From assembly GCF_014697425.1 (NCBI RefSeq), contig NZ_JACJRU010000007.1:1-64000 (forward strand): a stretch of 64,000 bases of DNA, read 5' to 3'. This DNA is from Nostoc sp. FACHB-110 (GTDB taxonomy: Bacteria > Cyanobacteriota > Cyanobacteriia > Cyanobacteriales > Nostocaceae). A program made the position numbers and the translations under genes. Under the pieces are notes generated by a model. It was not told the DNA's origin. It made no database searches and worked only from the letters and a program-made list of their open reading frames with translations. Positions 17,715 through 26,118 of this stretch are shown in pieces; position 1 is the first letter of the stretch, and each line of letters begins with the position of its first letter.

Positions 17715-18356
17715 CTATTTAACGTCAATTTCATTCCACAGGCGTTCTAATTGATATTGCCAAGCTGCTAAAACTTCTTCTCTAGCTGCGGCTGTTTGGT
17801 CAATTTCACCCATTAATCCTTCGGCATAAAATCTTTCTAAGTTTTGCATGGTAGCTTGCAGAGATTGTCCTTGTTGTTTAGCAGCTACAACAATTTGCCG
17901 GACGCGATTTTCGATTAAGCGATTGAAGACATCATTTAAGCCAGCTTTGTGTAAAAATATCAGTCTAGCGATCGCACTGGCAAAATCTGCACTGACTAAA
18001 GTACCGCTATTATGCTGATAAACACCCCAAACCACACCGTCATAAGTGGCGTAGCGAACCTCTTGGGTTTCATCAAAGTTAGCTTCTAAAAACTGGGTTA
18101 AAAACTGTTCAGCTTCTTTGATTGGCATGAGTGGTAGCAGTACTCGCAGCCAAGTTTGGTCTTCTGATAGCAGCACTAACAGCCGAAAATTAGGTGTGTC
18201 TATCTGCCACGAACTAGATGCGATGGCAACTACACTCTCTGTACCAAATAATTCTGTCAGCGTTCCCGCAATTTCTTCAGGTGTCATAGTCAAAATTTGA
18301 GCTTTATCATCTAGGGTAACGCTTTCATACTCAAAATAAAATGCAGGTGAACTCAC
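17715..18356 (-). CDS. conserved hypothetical protein
   Basis: 213 residues, start GTG at 18356, overlapping the end of the upstream lipoprotein gene by 4 bases (GTGA), which implies coupled translation. The first ~120 residues alternate beta and alpha segments (FRLLVLLSEDQTWLRVLLPLMPIKEAEQFLTQFLEANF), loosely like YbjN or type III chaperone folds. The rest is helical (RVRQIVVAAKQQGQSLQATMQNLERF). No catalytic motif is seen. Context links it to the phosphodiester glycosidase-like lipoprotein, but the function is unknown. Confidence 0.72.
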   Translation of the reverse strand: MSSPAFYFEYESVTLDDKAQILTMTPEEIAGTLTELFGTESVVAIASSSWQIDTPNFRLLVLLSEDQTWLRVLLPLMPIKEAEQFLTQFLEANFDETQEVRYATYDGVVWGVYQHNSGTLVSADFASAIARLIFLHKAGLNDVFNRLIENRVRQIVVAAKQQGQSLQATMQNLERFYAEGLMGEIDQTAAAREEVLAAWQYQLERLWNEIDVK

Positions 18357-19276
18357 TTTTTATATATCAAAAACACAGAACCAATCGGGCCACCATTATC
18401 TAAATAAGTTTTTTGATTGTAATATAATCCAGGGGATGCACCACCATCAAATAACATTCCCTCTTGTATTTTACCTAAACAGTTGTTTCGAGCAATTCCT
18501 TCTAAAACATCATCAAACTGATCTGGTAATAACTCTTGATTAATTTGAGAAGGTTCAATACTAGAATTCGCTTTAATATCATTCACTAATAAAATGACGT
18601 AACCTTTACTAGTGATAGCTACCATTGAGCGATTTGTTGCTTGCTTACAAGCAAATTCTCCTAAAGCTTGACAGATATCTTTAAATTGTCCTTGCCGATA
18701 AAATCTGCCATTGCCACCAACTAAATTATAATTAAGAATATTACTAGCTCTTCTTCCGGCTTGGATTGTAGCTATTCTAGCTTGAGGATTACCGGCGGAA
18801 ATGCCAAAGGAAGAACGCTTATTTTTAAATAATCCAGAGTATTCTACGCCACGAGAAATATTTAAGCCTTGCGGTTTATCATCAGTGCCGATATAGTCTG
18901 CATTAATGGCTGCTATTGGTCTTTGTCCATTTAATTTAGCATTTTCTTCAGTTATTAGTTGACTAAATTGCTTGACTGTATAATTTCTGATAAATTTTCC
19001 CTGTTTATCTTTAGCATAAAGTTTATGAGATAAACCAACATTCACTTTAAAATCTAACTCTGGTGATTTAGGATTAAAAAGAATTACATGATTAATCCCT
19101 TTTGCGGATTTTTTACCTTGATTATTAGTCTTAAAAAACTCAATGCTGAATTGGGGATTATTTCCAGGGCAAGTTTTAGCCTGATTTGTGGCTGAGGTTG
19201 CAGTATCTTTATTACAAGCTGATAATAAACTTGCAGCTGCAATCAATATAGATAAGAAAAATATTTTGTTACACAC
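18353..19276 (-). CDS. phosphodiester glycosidase (NAGPA-like) family lipoprotein
   Basis: 307 residues. The N-terminus is a lipoprotein signal with lipobox LLSAC (cysteine 21). NAGPA/DUF2233 family features are AAINADYIGTDDKPQGLNISRG, RSSFGISAGN, and the C-terminal GMLFDGGASPGLYYN (the D-G-G-x-S signature). Family members cleave N-acetylglucosamine-1-phosphodiester-type bonds in cell envelopes or glycans (family knowledge). The start is GTG 19276, preceded by AGGAGAAGG. It is the first gene of a two- or three-gene minus-strand operon. Confidence 0.78.
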   Translation of the reverse strand: MCNKIFFLSILIAAASLLSACNKDTATSATNQAKTCPGNNPQFSIEFFKTNNQGKKSAKGINHVILFNPKSPELDFKVNVGLSHKLYAKDKQGKFIRNYTVKQFSQLITEENAKLNGQRPIAAINADYIGTDDKPQGLNISRGVEYSGLFKNKRSSFGISAGNPQARIATIQAGRRASNILNYNLVGGNGRFYRQGQFKDICQALGEFACKQATNRSMVAITSKGYVILLVNDIKANSSIEPSQINQELLPDQFDDVLEGIARNNCLGKIQEGMLFDGGASPGLYYNQKTYLDNGGPIGSVFLIYKK

Positions 19277-19346
19277 CTAAACCTTCTCCTCGGCTTTCTC
19301 TGCGGTTTTTATAATAACTCTTTCATCAAACAATATCTTTGCCAAT

Positions 19347-19598
19347 TTACGAGGGGTCAACACCTGTAGAAGCGGTATGAATACGACCTAAAGAAGTAAG
19401 CTTGGCAAAAATCTGGGTTAATAAAATAGGCTCAGGAATTGCCGGAAGCATTTTTAATATTTCATGGACATATCGAAAGCCACGGTAGTGAGCCTTAAGG
19501 TCAATAATGCCAGATTCGGGACTAAAGAAGCGAAAATCAGCCAGAAGATGATGAGATAAATTAACCATAAAAAATGCTAAATTAGCAGCATTAGTCAC
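19347..19598 (-). CDS. short hypothetical ORF, possibly remnant of a longer protein
   Basis: 83 residues (MTNAANLAFFMVNLSHHLLA...). The same frame continues upstream through a TAA into a protein-like stretch (AVILQQSDAKQFWGLEDFMN) and then meets the stop codon of the TPR gene in the same frame. This could be a broken gene downstream of the TPR gene, or a short independent gene. No family is recognised. Confidence 0.35.
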   Translation of the reverse strand: MTNAANLAFFMVNLSHHLLADFRFFSPESGIIDLKAHYRGFRYVHEILKMLPAIPEPILLTQIFAKLTSLGRIHTASTGVDPS

Positions 19599-19679
19599 CG
19601 CAGTTTAGCTCAGATTCATAAAATCTTCTAATCCCCAAAACTGCTTGGCATCTGATTGTTGCAAAATAACTGCTGAAGT

Positions 19680-20879
19680 TCATTTCAAAGCTGTCAGGAT
19701 TTCAATTATTTTTTGGTAATCTTGTGTTTTTCCTTGTTGCTGAAATAAATCAGCCGCTTTTTGCAAATCCGCGATCGCACCCTGCTTATCTCCCGACAAA
19801 ACACGGGCAATACCCCGATTTAAGTAAGCATCAACATCATTGGGATTATTACCTAAAGCCTCGTTAGAATCTTTGATTGCCGATTCATAGTCTGGCAACT
19901 CAATTGTGTTATCCGCCTGAATTTTAGTACTCTCAGAATTACGATTAATCTGGAGAGCTTGGTTATAATCTTCAATTGCTCCCAAGTTTTTTCCCAAACG
20001 AGCGCGGCTATTACCTCGCAACAAGTAGTATTCAGGATTGTTGGAATCAAGGACGAGAGCTTGGTTAAAATCTTCAATTGCCCCTTTATGATCTCCAGAA
20101 CGAGCGCGTGCATGTCCTCGGTTATTGTAGTGAGATGCCTCATTAGGATTAATCTGCAAAGCTTGATTAAAATCCTTAATTGCCTCCTTATAGTTTCCTA
20201 AGTAAGAGTGAGCATTACCCCGTGTATCGTAGACTCCAGCATCATGAGGATTAATCAGCAAAGCTTGATTGCAATCCCTAATTGCGCCGTTAGCATCTCT
20301 TGTCAAATAGCGGGTAACACAAAGCTTACTGTAGGCTGAGTAATTATTTGGTTCTAGGCGCAAAAGTTGTTTATAACCGTCGATTGCTTCCTGATATTCT
20401 TTCAATAATAGGTGAGCATCACTCCGCAATGTATGAGCCTGGATATCGCCAGAATCAATGCGTAGTAGCTGGTTAGAATCTGCAATTACTCCCTTATAAT
20501 CTCCTAAATTTAAGCGGGCTAAACTTCGGTTAGTGTAAGCTATGCTATTGTTAGAATCAATTTTTAAAGCTTGGTTACAATCCTCTATCGCCGCCTGATA
20601 TTCTTTTAACACCAAGCGAGCTGCACCCCGGTTACTGTAAGCCATGCTATTGTTAGAATCAATCCGTAAAGCTTGGCTAAAATCCTCAATCGCTCCTTTG
20701 ATATCTCCCGACAGCATACGGCCAACTCCTCGGAGATTGTAGGCTTCAGCATTTTCACTAACTTGCGCTAACAGTGTTGAATCTAGAGCGCCTGCTGGTT
20801 TAGCTGATAACAAAATCGGAGTGCAAGCAATTATAGATAAAGCAGAAATTGTGGCTAGAGACTGAACAAAAGGCTGCAT
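19680..20879 (-). CDS. exported tetratricopeptide repeat protein
   Basis: 399 residues from ATG 20879, which directly begins a signal peptide (MQPFVQSLATISALSIIACT... ending PAGA) after an AGGAT site. An upstream ATG at 20966 would put 29 residues before the signal. The mature part is about ten TPR units with the recurring pattern GDYKGAIEDFNQALxIDSNN and AYxNRGxARxxLG, forming a superhelical binding scaffold. Probably periplasmic and involved in protein-protein contacts. The partner is unknown. Confidence 0.85.
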   Translation of the reverse strand: MQPFVQSLATISALSIIACTPILLSAKPAGALDSTLLAQVSENAEAYNLRGVGRMLSGDIKGAIEDFSQALRIDSNNSMAYSNRGAARLVLKEYQAAIEDCNQALKIDSNNSIAYTNRSLARLNLGDYKGVIADSNQLLRIDSGDIQAHTLRSDAHLLLKEYQEAIDGYKQLLRLEPNNYSAYSKLCVTRYLTRDANGAIRDCNQALLINPHDAGVYDTRGNAHSYLGNYKEAIKDFNQALQINPNEASHYNNRGHARARSGDHKGAIEDFNQALVLDSNNPEYYLLRGNSRARLGKNLGAIEDYNQALQINRNSESTKIQADNTIELPDYESAIKDSNEALGNNPNDVDAYLNRGIARVLSGDKQGAIADLQKAADLFQQQGKTQDYQKIIEILTALK

Positions 20880-21206
20880 AATATCCTGTTGATAACATCC
20901 TAAATTTGAAATACAGCAATTTTCAGAGCAATTTCGCAAAAAATGCCAAAGAGCTGAATTTATCATCCTAGAGCGTCGGTCAAGTAATATGGATTGACAA
21001 AAAAGAGATGATGTGGAATTAGAAAAAACAGGAATAGAAAGACGCGATAGTTAATAATTTTATTAACCCAGATTTTTGCCAAGCTTACTGCTTGAGGACG
21101 TATTCATCCCGTTTCCACCGACGTTGAACCCTCGTAAATTGGCAGAGGTATTGTCAAATACTGCTGATTAAATAACATTCAGCACTACATAAAAAACTAG
21201 ATATCA

Positions 21207-21233
21207 AGCCGCTATAGTTTTTCTATAGCGGCT
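21207..21233 (-). terminator. strong hairpin downstream of MBL-fold gene
   Basis: AGCCGCTATAG, loop TTTTT, CTATAGCGGCT is a perfect 11-bp stem 46 bases beyond the stop of the minus-strand MBL gene. Read on the minus strand, a run of six T follows about ten bases after the stem. It is probably the terminator of that gene. Confidence 0.5.
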
Positions 21234-21278
21234 AATTTATGATGACTGCCAAAACCGTTGATGGTGGCGAACGAAAAA

Positions 21279-22055
21279 TTAATGAGTTAATGTGCGGTTT
21301 TGTAGGGGTAATTCCAAGCGATCGCCTGGTTTAGGCTGCATCACCTGGGTGGTAAGATGATTGTCTCGCAGTGAAGCCCGCAACTGTTCAACACTACCAA
21401 CATCCTTCAAAAATTGCGACAATAATCCTTCATAGCTGGTGTCGGCTTTGGCTGCGGTTGGTAGTATAAATTGCGGTTGCAACCACTTAGCAACTTCTAA
21501 GGTGCTATTTGTACCTCTAATGATTGACCCAATTAACGGCAATGTTATGTCTATCGTCGGTGTGATAATAACATCCACAGGCGCAACTTGTTTTAGTTGG
21601 GGAGAATGGTATCCATGCGGTTCGTAATATAGTTTTTGCCCAGTTGCTAAGTCCTGGAGGAGATAACTATTTTCTACCAAAGTAGGGCCAATTGGTGAAC
21701 CAGGAAAAGCCTGAATTTGTATTTGATGATTCAATGTAAAACTTTCACCATGTGCTAGGGATGTCACACAGGTGTAACCTAAATCTTGAACAACCTTAAG
21801 CGCATTCGGCGAACTGACAACAGGAATATAATGGTCAAGCTGTTTCAGTGTTGGGATGTGAGTATGATCTGCCAAACCTTGAGACAGCAGTATCAAATCT
21901 ATTTTTTCTGTAATTAATCGTTCTTGTTTTAAATAACCTTTGAATAGCCAATCTAAGTTAAAACTTAAAGCACCTACTAGCCAGGGGTCAACAAGTATTC
22001 TTTGACTAGCAATTTCAATTAGCCAACTATTGTTGTCTAACCAAGTTAAATACAT
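21279..22055 (-). CDS. MBL-fold metal-dependent hydrolase, UlaG-like
   Basis: 258 residues of the metallo-beta-lactamase superfamily, UlaG/YtkL branch. It begins WLDNNSWLIEIASQRILVDPWLVG. The metal-binding motif is seen as LLSQGLADHTHIPTL rather than canonical HxHxDH: the first histidine of the HxH pair is replaced by Gln/Gly, while D-H and a later H (PHGYHSP) remain. Zinc binding may therefore be altered. It lies alone on the minus strand. Confidence 0.78.
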   Translation of the reverse strand: MYLTWLDNNSWLIEIASQRILVDPWLVGALSFNLDWLFKGYLKQERLITEKIDLILLSQGLADHTHIPTLKQLDHYIPVVSSPNALKVVQDLGYTCVTSLAHGESFTLNHQIQIQAFPGSPIGPTLVENSYLLQDLATGQKLYYEPHGYHSPQLKQVAPVDVIITPTIDITLPLIGSIIRGTNSTLEVAKWLQPQFILPTAAKADTSYEGLLSQFLKDVGSVEQLRASLRDNHLTTQVMQPKPGDRLELPLQNRTLTH

Positions 22056-22871
22056 AACTAAACCGAAGATAACACTGTTTTTATTATCAATCAGTTCGTT
22101 AACTTGCCAGCATCAGAAGAAGCGTCTAGAGATATTTAGTACAGCAAGGCATAAATACACAGACCATCGGAAATTGCTAAAAGGCTTGTTTTATCACGAT
22201 TCTTTCTTTTTCCTTTTGAGTTTTTACTTTTGCCTTGCTGTACTAGCAAGAGGGGAGGAAGGTTGGGTCTTGCTGCACAGATGTATGGAATCATCACTGA
22301 TTACCCAGATATGATATAGTTTAGAACCAAAAGTCTCAAACTGCATCAGTTCTTATCGTACTGCGCCAAAAAACGGTAAAAGCGCAATAACAGCAAATCA
22401 AGACATTACTAGCGTCATCCTCCGCAATAGTAACAATATAATTTGAAGTAAGGGATAGAAGACTAGATCATGCTAGTCAATCTCGATAATTCTGTGTAAA
22501 TCCTGTGGAAAATTACAAGTGCAAATGTCGAGCCAAGCTGCTTGCACTCTCTCACATAATAAATAAAACTCCGTCAACACCACAACCAAGTCTAGAAGAC
22601 TTAAGCAGTTAGAGGCGAAATCAACCTAAGCACAAAGGTAGAAAATTGCGGAATTCCATCCAGGAAAACCCCGTAATTCTTACCTCTTTGGAACTAGTTC
22701 AAATTCTCACCTTGGTACGTAGCTGCTTAAGTTGTTATAGATAATACTGAAGTTGATAGGCATGAGCGGATGAGCCGTGCAGATTTTCCACAAACCACTG
22801 GGAATTGCCTAGAAAATTTGTAGTAATAAAAACTACAGCATGTTTTTTGCTTTGTTAGAAGGTGATGCATA
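22056..22871. other. long intergenic region containing a candidate structured RNA
   Basis: 816 bases between divergent genes. Short ORFs here have no protein-like features. The only notable signal is the nested pair of inverted repeats at 22599-22732, described separately. Confidence 0.4.
22599..22732. ncRNA. candidate structured RNA with closing stem and inner hairpin
   Basis: ACTTAAGCAG (22599-22608) pairs exactly with CTGCTTAAGT (22723-22732). Inside, AAAGGTAGAAAATTGCGG (22634-22651) pairs imperfectly with the CCGTAATTCTTACC region at 22671-22684 and its flanks. A closing stem, open middle and terminal hairpin over ~134 bases recalls rod-like regulatory RNAs. I cannot match it to a named RNA such as 6S. 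It could also be a leader element of the following L,D-transpeptidase gene, 140 bases downstream. Confidence 0.3.
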
Positions 22872-23405
22872 ATGCAAACCCGGAATCGTAGTGTTGGAAT
22901 TCTTCGCTCAGGAAATTTTTGTACAGGTATAGCTTTGTTGCTGGCTACTTTTTTTTCCTCACCTTTAGCCACAACAGCCGATCCTAACTCTGTAATGGCA
23001 ACAGCCGCCTCAGCCAATAACAATATGGTGTCTGATAGTCGGCAAATTTCCCAACCTCGCCGGATTGAAATTGATTTATCTCAGCAACGCTTACGCGCCT
23101 GGGAAGGTAAAAAGCTAGTTTATTCTTTCCGCGTGTCTACAGGAAAACGCGCTACCCCCACACCTGTGGGGAGATTTCATATTCAAACAAAGTATCGCAC
23201 TAACAGAATGCGTGGTGATGGCTACGACATACCGGATGTTCCTTATACAATGTATTTCTATGAAGGCTATGCCATTCATGGTGCTTATTGGCATAACCGT
23301 TTTGGTACTCCAGTCAGCCACGGTTGCGTAAACTTGCCAGTTAAGCAAGCGCGTAAGTTGTACAACTGGACAAAGCCAGGAACTTTAGTAGTAGTGCAAC
23401 GCTAA
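22872..23405 (+). CDS. L,D-transpeptidase (YkuD domain)
   Basis: 177 residues with an N-terminal signal segment (about residues 13-35, ending TTA) and a YkuD catalytic domain starting RIEIDLSQQRLRAWEGKKLVYSFRVSTG. The active-site motif is HGAYWHNRFGTPVSHGCVN, with Ser-His-Gly-Cys at 149-152. Cys-152 is the nucleophile that forms 3-3 peptidoglycan cross-links or anchors proteins (family knowledge). It acts in the periplasm. A terminator-like hairpin follows closely. Confidence 0.9.
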   Translation: MQTRNRSVGILRSGNFCTGIALLLATFFSSPLATTADPNSVMATAASANNNMVSDSRQISQPRRIEIDLSQQRLRAWEGKKLVYSFRVSTGKRATPTPVGRFHIQTKYRTNRMRGDGYDIPDVPYTMYFYEGYAIHGAYWHNRFGTPVSHGCVNLPVKQARKLYNWTKPGTLVVVQR

Positions 23406-23426
23406 GGATTGATTTTGGTAACAATT

Positions 23427-23455
23427 AAAGATGGGCTTTTTGCTCATCTTTTATT
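23427..23455 (+). terminator. Rho-independent terminator after L,D-transpeptidase gene
   Basis: AAAGATGGGC, loop TTTTT, GCTCATCTTT with a T-rich tail (TTATTTT), 22 bases past the stop codon. The stem includes one G-T pair. Confidence 0.7.
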
Positions 23456-23618
23456 TTGCAAATGAGGAATGAGAATTTAAGTATTGAATTAGGCGATCGC
23501 ATATAATCACCTAAGTCAACCAATATTGGATATCTACTCAAAGTAGGCATAGGTGTTAGATTGAGTGTAATGGAGAATTTAGTCAAATCACCTTGATTAG
23601 ACAAGAGAGTAATAGTTC

Positions 23619-24062
23619 ATGGATAAAGCAGAACTCTATGATCAAGACTTCTTAGAATGGACGCAACAACAAGCTGAATATTTAAAAAAGGGACTTTGGA
23701 CAGAATTAGACGTTAAAAACTTGGTAGAGGAATTAGAAGCATTGGGGCGCAGTGAACAAAGGGAACTTGGCAGCTACTTACAAGTGCTAATGATGCATTT
23801 ACTTAAATGTCAGTTCCAACCTGAAAAAAGAACGCAAAGCTGGAATAATACACTTTCTAACTGTCGAGATAAAATTCAAGATTGTTTAGAAGATACACCA
23901 AGTTTGCAACGTTTTATTCAAGATTCAGAGTGGATAGAAAAATACTATCAACGTGCGCGTAGAGATGCAGCAAAGGAAACGCAAATACCAATAGAAATAT
24001 TTCCAACTGAATGCCCTTACACAATAGACCAAATTCTCAACCCTAATTTTATCAGTTATTAA
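23619..24062 (+). CDS. DUF29 domain-containing protein
   Basis: 147 residues matching the DUF29 pattern: LYDQDFLEWTQQQAEYLKKG, then LDVKNLVEELEALGRSEQRELGSYL and LLKCQFQPEKRTQSWNNTLSNCR. DUF29 proteins are numerous in cyanobacteria, mainly helical, and of unknown function. A short conserved hypothetical gene follows after 30 bases on the same strand, suggesting an operon. Confidence 0.85.
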   Translation: MDKAELYDQDFLEWTQQQAEYLKKGLWTELDVKNLVEELEALGRSEQRELGSYLQVLMMHLLKCQFQPEKRTQSWNNTLSNCRDKIQDCLEDTPSLQRFIQDSEWIEKYYQRARRDAAKETQIPIEIFPTECPYTIDQILNPNFISY

Positions 24063-24092
24063 GTAGCAATAAACTATAATAAAATACTTCAA

Positions 24093-24497
24093 ATGTCTAT
24101 CAATATCACCTTTCACAAAACAGGCCAAGAGATTAAACAAGCCATAGCACAACGTCAACAGCAACTGCAATCACGGCTTGATAAACGCAATCAGGTGCTA
24201 AACACATTCCTACAAGACATGAAAAAAGTCCGTTCCTACATGATTCGTAGTTCTCGATACGATTATGGTCATGGTGTTAGAAGCGGCTATACTCTCTTCT
24301 CGCAAGATGATATTTCTAGCGAGGAAAAACAAGAAATTCAGCAGCTTTGTAACCGGATTTTTGAAATTGAACAAGAATTACATCGGCTGGCTTTGATAGC
24401 TGCTCACCTAAAGGACGAGCAGGTTCTTGAACTCACGCTTGAGGATTTGATTGGTTACGGCTTCAATGCAGGTGGAGTTGAAGGTGAAGATTTATAA
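24093..24497 (+). CDS. hypothetical coiled-coil protein
   Basis: 134 residues, mostly helical and charged. Heptad-like segments run from TGQEIKQAIAQRQQQLQSRLDKRNQVLN and from EEKQEIQQLCNRIFEIEQELHRL. There is no signal peptide or catalytic motif. It follows the DUF29 gene by 30 bases. Not recognised. Confidence 0.6.
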   Translation: MSINITFHKTGQEIKQAIAQRQQQLQSRLDKRNQVLNTFLQDMKKVRSYMIRSSRYDYGHGVRSGYTLFSQDDISSEEKQEIQQLCNRIFEIEQELHRLALIAAHLKDEQVLELTLEDLIGYGFNAGGVEGEDL

Positions 24498-24698
24498 GGC
24501 TGTTCAATAATTCTAAAACGAAGGGCTATATCCGACAAACTACATTGTCCTTTTTGCAGTAATAGTATTGCTAATTTCTAAAAATTTTGTATTAGTTGTC
24601 TTAATTTGTAATTAGGAGTAACAGTAAATATTTCATATTTATATAATAATTTAGATTCATGTTAAAATAAGTTATTTTAATTTATTCTGCTATTGAGA

Positions 24699-25616
24699 AT
24701 GGTTAGCTTACCACACCCAATTCAATATCAGGGTAGTAAGAGAAAACTTGCATCAGTTATTCTCAATTTTCTACCTAATAAAGTGGAGAGATTTTTAGAA
24801 CCTTTTGCAGGAACAGCAGCAATTAGTATAGCAGTTGCTTCTAAACATATTTCTCAAAGTTTTTGGCTTAATGATATTAATAAACCGCTTATTGAATTAT
24901 TAGAGCTAATTGTAGAAAGACCAGATGAAATAATAAATGCTTATTCTAATATATGGAATGAGCAACATCATGATTCTATCAAGCATTACTTTAAAGTTAG
25001 AGAAAATTTTAATCAGACTAATGATCCAAAACTTTTTTTGTACTTGTTAGCTAGATGTGTAAAAGGATCTGTTCGTTATAACTCCGATGGTTTATTTAAT
25101 CAAAGTCCTGATAAGAGACGAAAGGGAACTCAGCCTGACAAGATGAGGAAAAATATAGAAGGGGTTTCTGCCTTATTAAAAGATAAATGTAGGTTTACAT
25201 CCCTGGATTATAGAGAAGTTTTGGCAGAAGCGAAAAGTAGTGATTTTGTCTATATAGATCCTCCATATCAGGGCGTTTGTGGAAATAGAGATTCAAGATA
25301 TTTCTCCGGAATTAATTTTGATGATTTTGTTCTAGTTCTGGAACACTTAAATCAACGTGGTGTAGCGTTTGCCATTAGCTATGATGGCCAGCGAGGCACT
25401 AAAACTTTTGGTCTTCCATTACCTAAAGAGCTAGGACTTAAAAAGATTGAAATTGAAGTAGGTAGATCGTCACAAGCAACACTACTGGGAAGAGAGGAAA
25501 TAACAATAGAGTCTTTATACTTGTCGCCCAATCTACTACATGGACAATCTTCAGAGCTAGAGAGCTATATTAGCAAAGCAGCGAGACAGCTTACTCTTTT
25601 GGAAATGTATGGATAG
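24699..25616 (+). CDS. DNA adenine methylase, D12 class (Dam/DpnII type)
   Basis: N6-adenine DNA methyltransferase of 305 residues. Motif I is FLEPFAGTAAISIA, preceded by PIQYQGSKRKLA (motif X). The catalytic motif IV is DPPY at 187-190. The order X-I-IV is that of the D12/alpha class. Start ATG 24699; an in-frame TTG two codons earlier is possible. It overlaps a truncated HNH endonuclease gene by 8 bases, the typical layout of a type II restriction-modification pair. Recognition sequence is unknown. Codon use is AT-rich relative to neighbours, in keeping with acquired DNA. Confidence 0.88.
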   Translation: MVSLPHPIQYQGSKRKLASVILNFLPNKVERFLEPFAGTAAISIAVASKHISQSFWLNDINKPLIELLELIVERPDEIINAYSNIWNEQHHDSIKHYFKVRENFNQTNDPKLFLYLLARCVKGSVRYNSDGLFNQSPDKRRKGTQPDKMRKNIEGVSALLKDKCRFTSLDYREVLAEAKSSDFVYIDPPYQGVCGNRDSRYFSGINFDDFVLVLEHLNQRGVAFAISYDGQRGTKTFGLPLPKELGLKKIEIEVGRSSQATLLGREEITIESLYLSPNLLHGQSSELESYISKAARQLTLLEMYG

Positions 25617-26016
25617 TTATCAGCAGTTACCTAATGATTTCATACAACTTTGTCAGTCAGTAACAGCCAAAAGGCCAAAAGCTGTTATTGATCATATTTT
25701 GCAATATGGTTTTATTACAACGGAAGAACTGAAGGAAAGATATGGTTACAACCATCCTCCAAGAGCAGCTAGAGATGTTCGAGAACATGGAATTCCTCTC
25801 GAAACTTTCCGTGTAACAGGAAGTGATGGAAGAAAGATAGCAGCCTACAGATTTGGAGATGTTAGTAAGGCAAGGTTTTCTAGGTTATCTGGTAGAACAG
25901 GCTTATCAAAACAGATTAAAAACGAATTAATCAGGAGATATGGTTGTAAATGCTTCATCTATTTAGAAAAAGTTGAAGAGCGTGAGTTACAGATTGATCA
26001 TCGTGTACAGAGATGA
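25609..26016 (+). CDS. truncated HNH-type restriction endonuclease
   Basis: 135 residues overlapping the methylase gene. The N-terminal part has a winged-helix look (VIDHILQYGFITTEELKERYGYNHPPRAARDVREHG). It continues IKNELIRRYGCKCFIYLEKVEERELQIDHRV and stops at QR. In HNH restriction enzymes the IDHR motif is followed by ~60-100 residues holding the rest of the metal site, with Cys-x-x-Cys and the final H (family knowledge). None of this is seen in any frame of the next 100 bases. The enzyme is probably inactive. Confidence 0.65.
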   Translation: MDSYQQLPNDFIQLCQSVTAKRPKAVIDHILQYGFITTEELKERYGYNHPPRAARDVREHGIPLETFRVTGSDGRKIAAYRFGDVSKARFSRLSGRTGLSKQIKNELIRRYGCKCFIYLEKVEERELQIDHRVQR

Positions 26017-26118
26017 TGATTACTGATCAACCAGTAAAAAACCAATGCCATTTAATTGCGAAAGGTTATCTATTTGGTGTTTGGGTTTATTGATGTGTGA
26101 AGTTTTTACTGTATATGT

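Noticed and set aside
22030..22314. 94-codon ORF overlapping the MBL gene start
   Set aside because: Antisense to the MBL gene start and low-complexity; no ribosome-binding site.
22599..22732. 6S RNA
   Set aside because: The nested stems resemble its general shape, but I have no sequence-level match, so it is only a candidate structured RNA.
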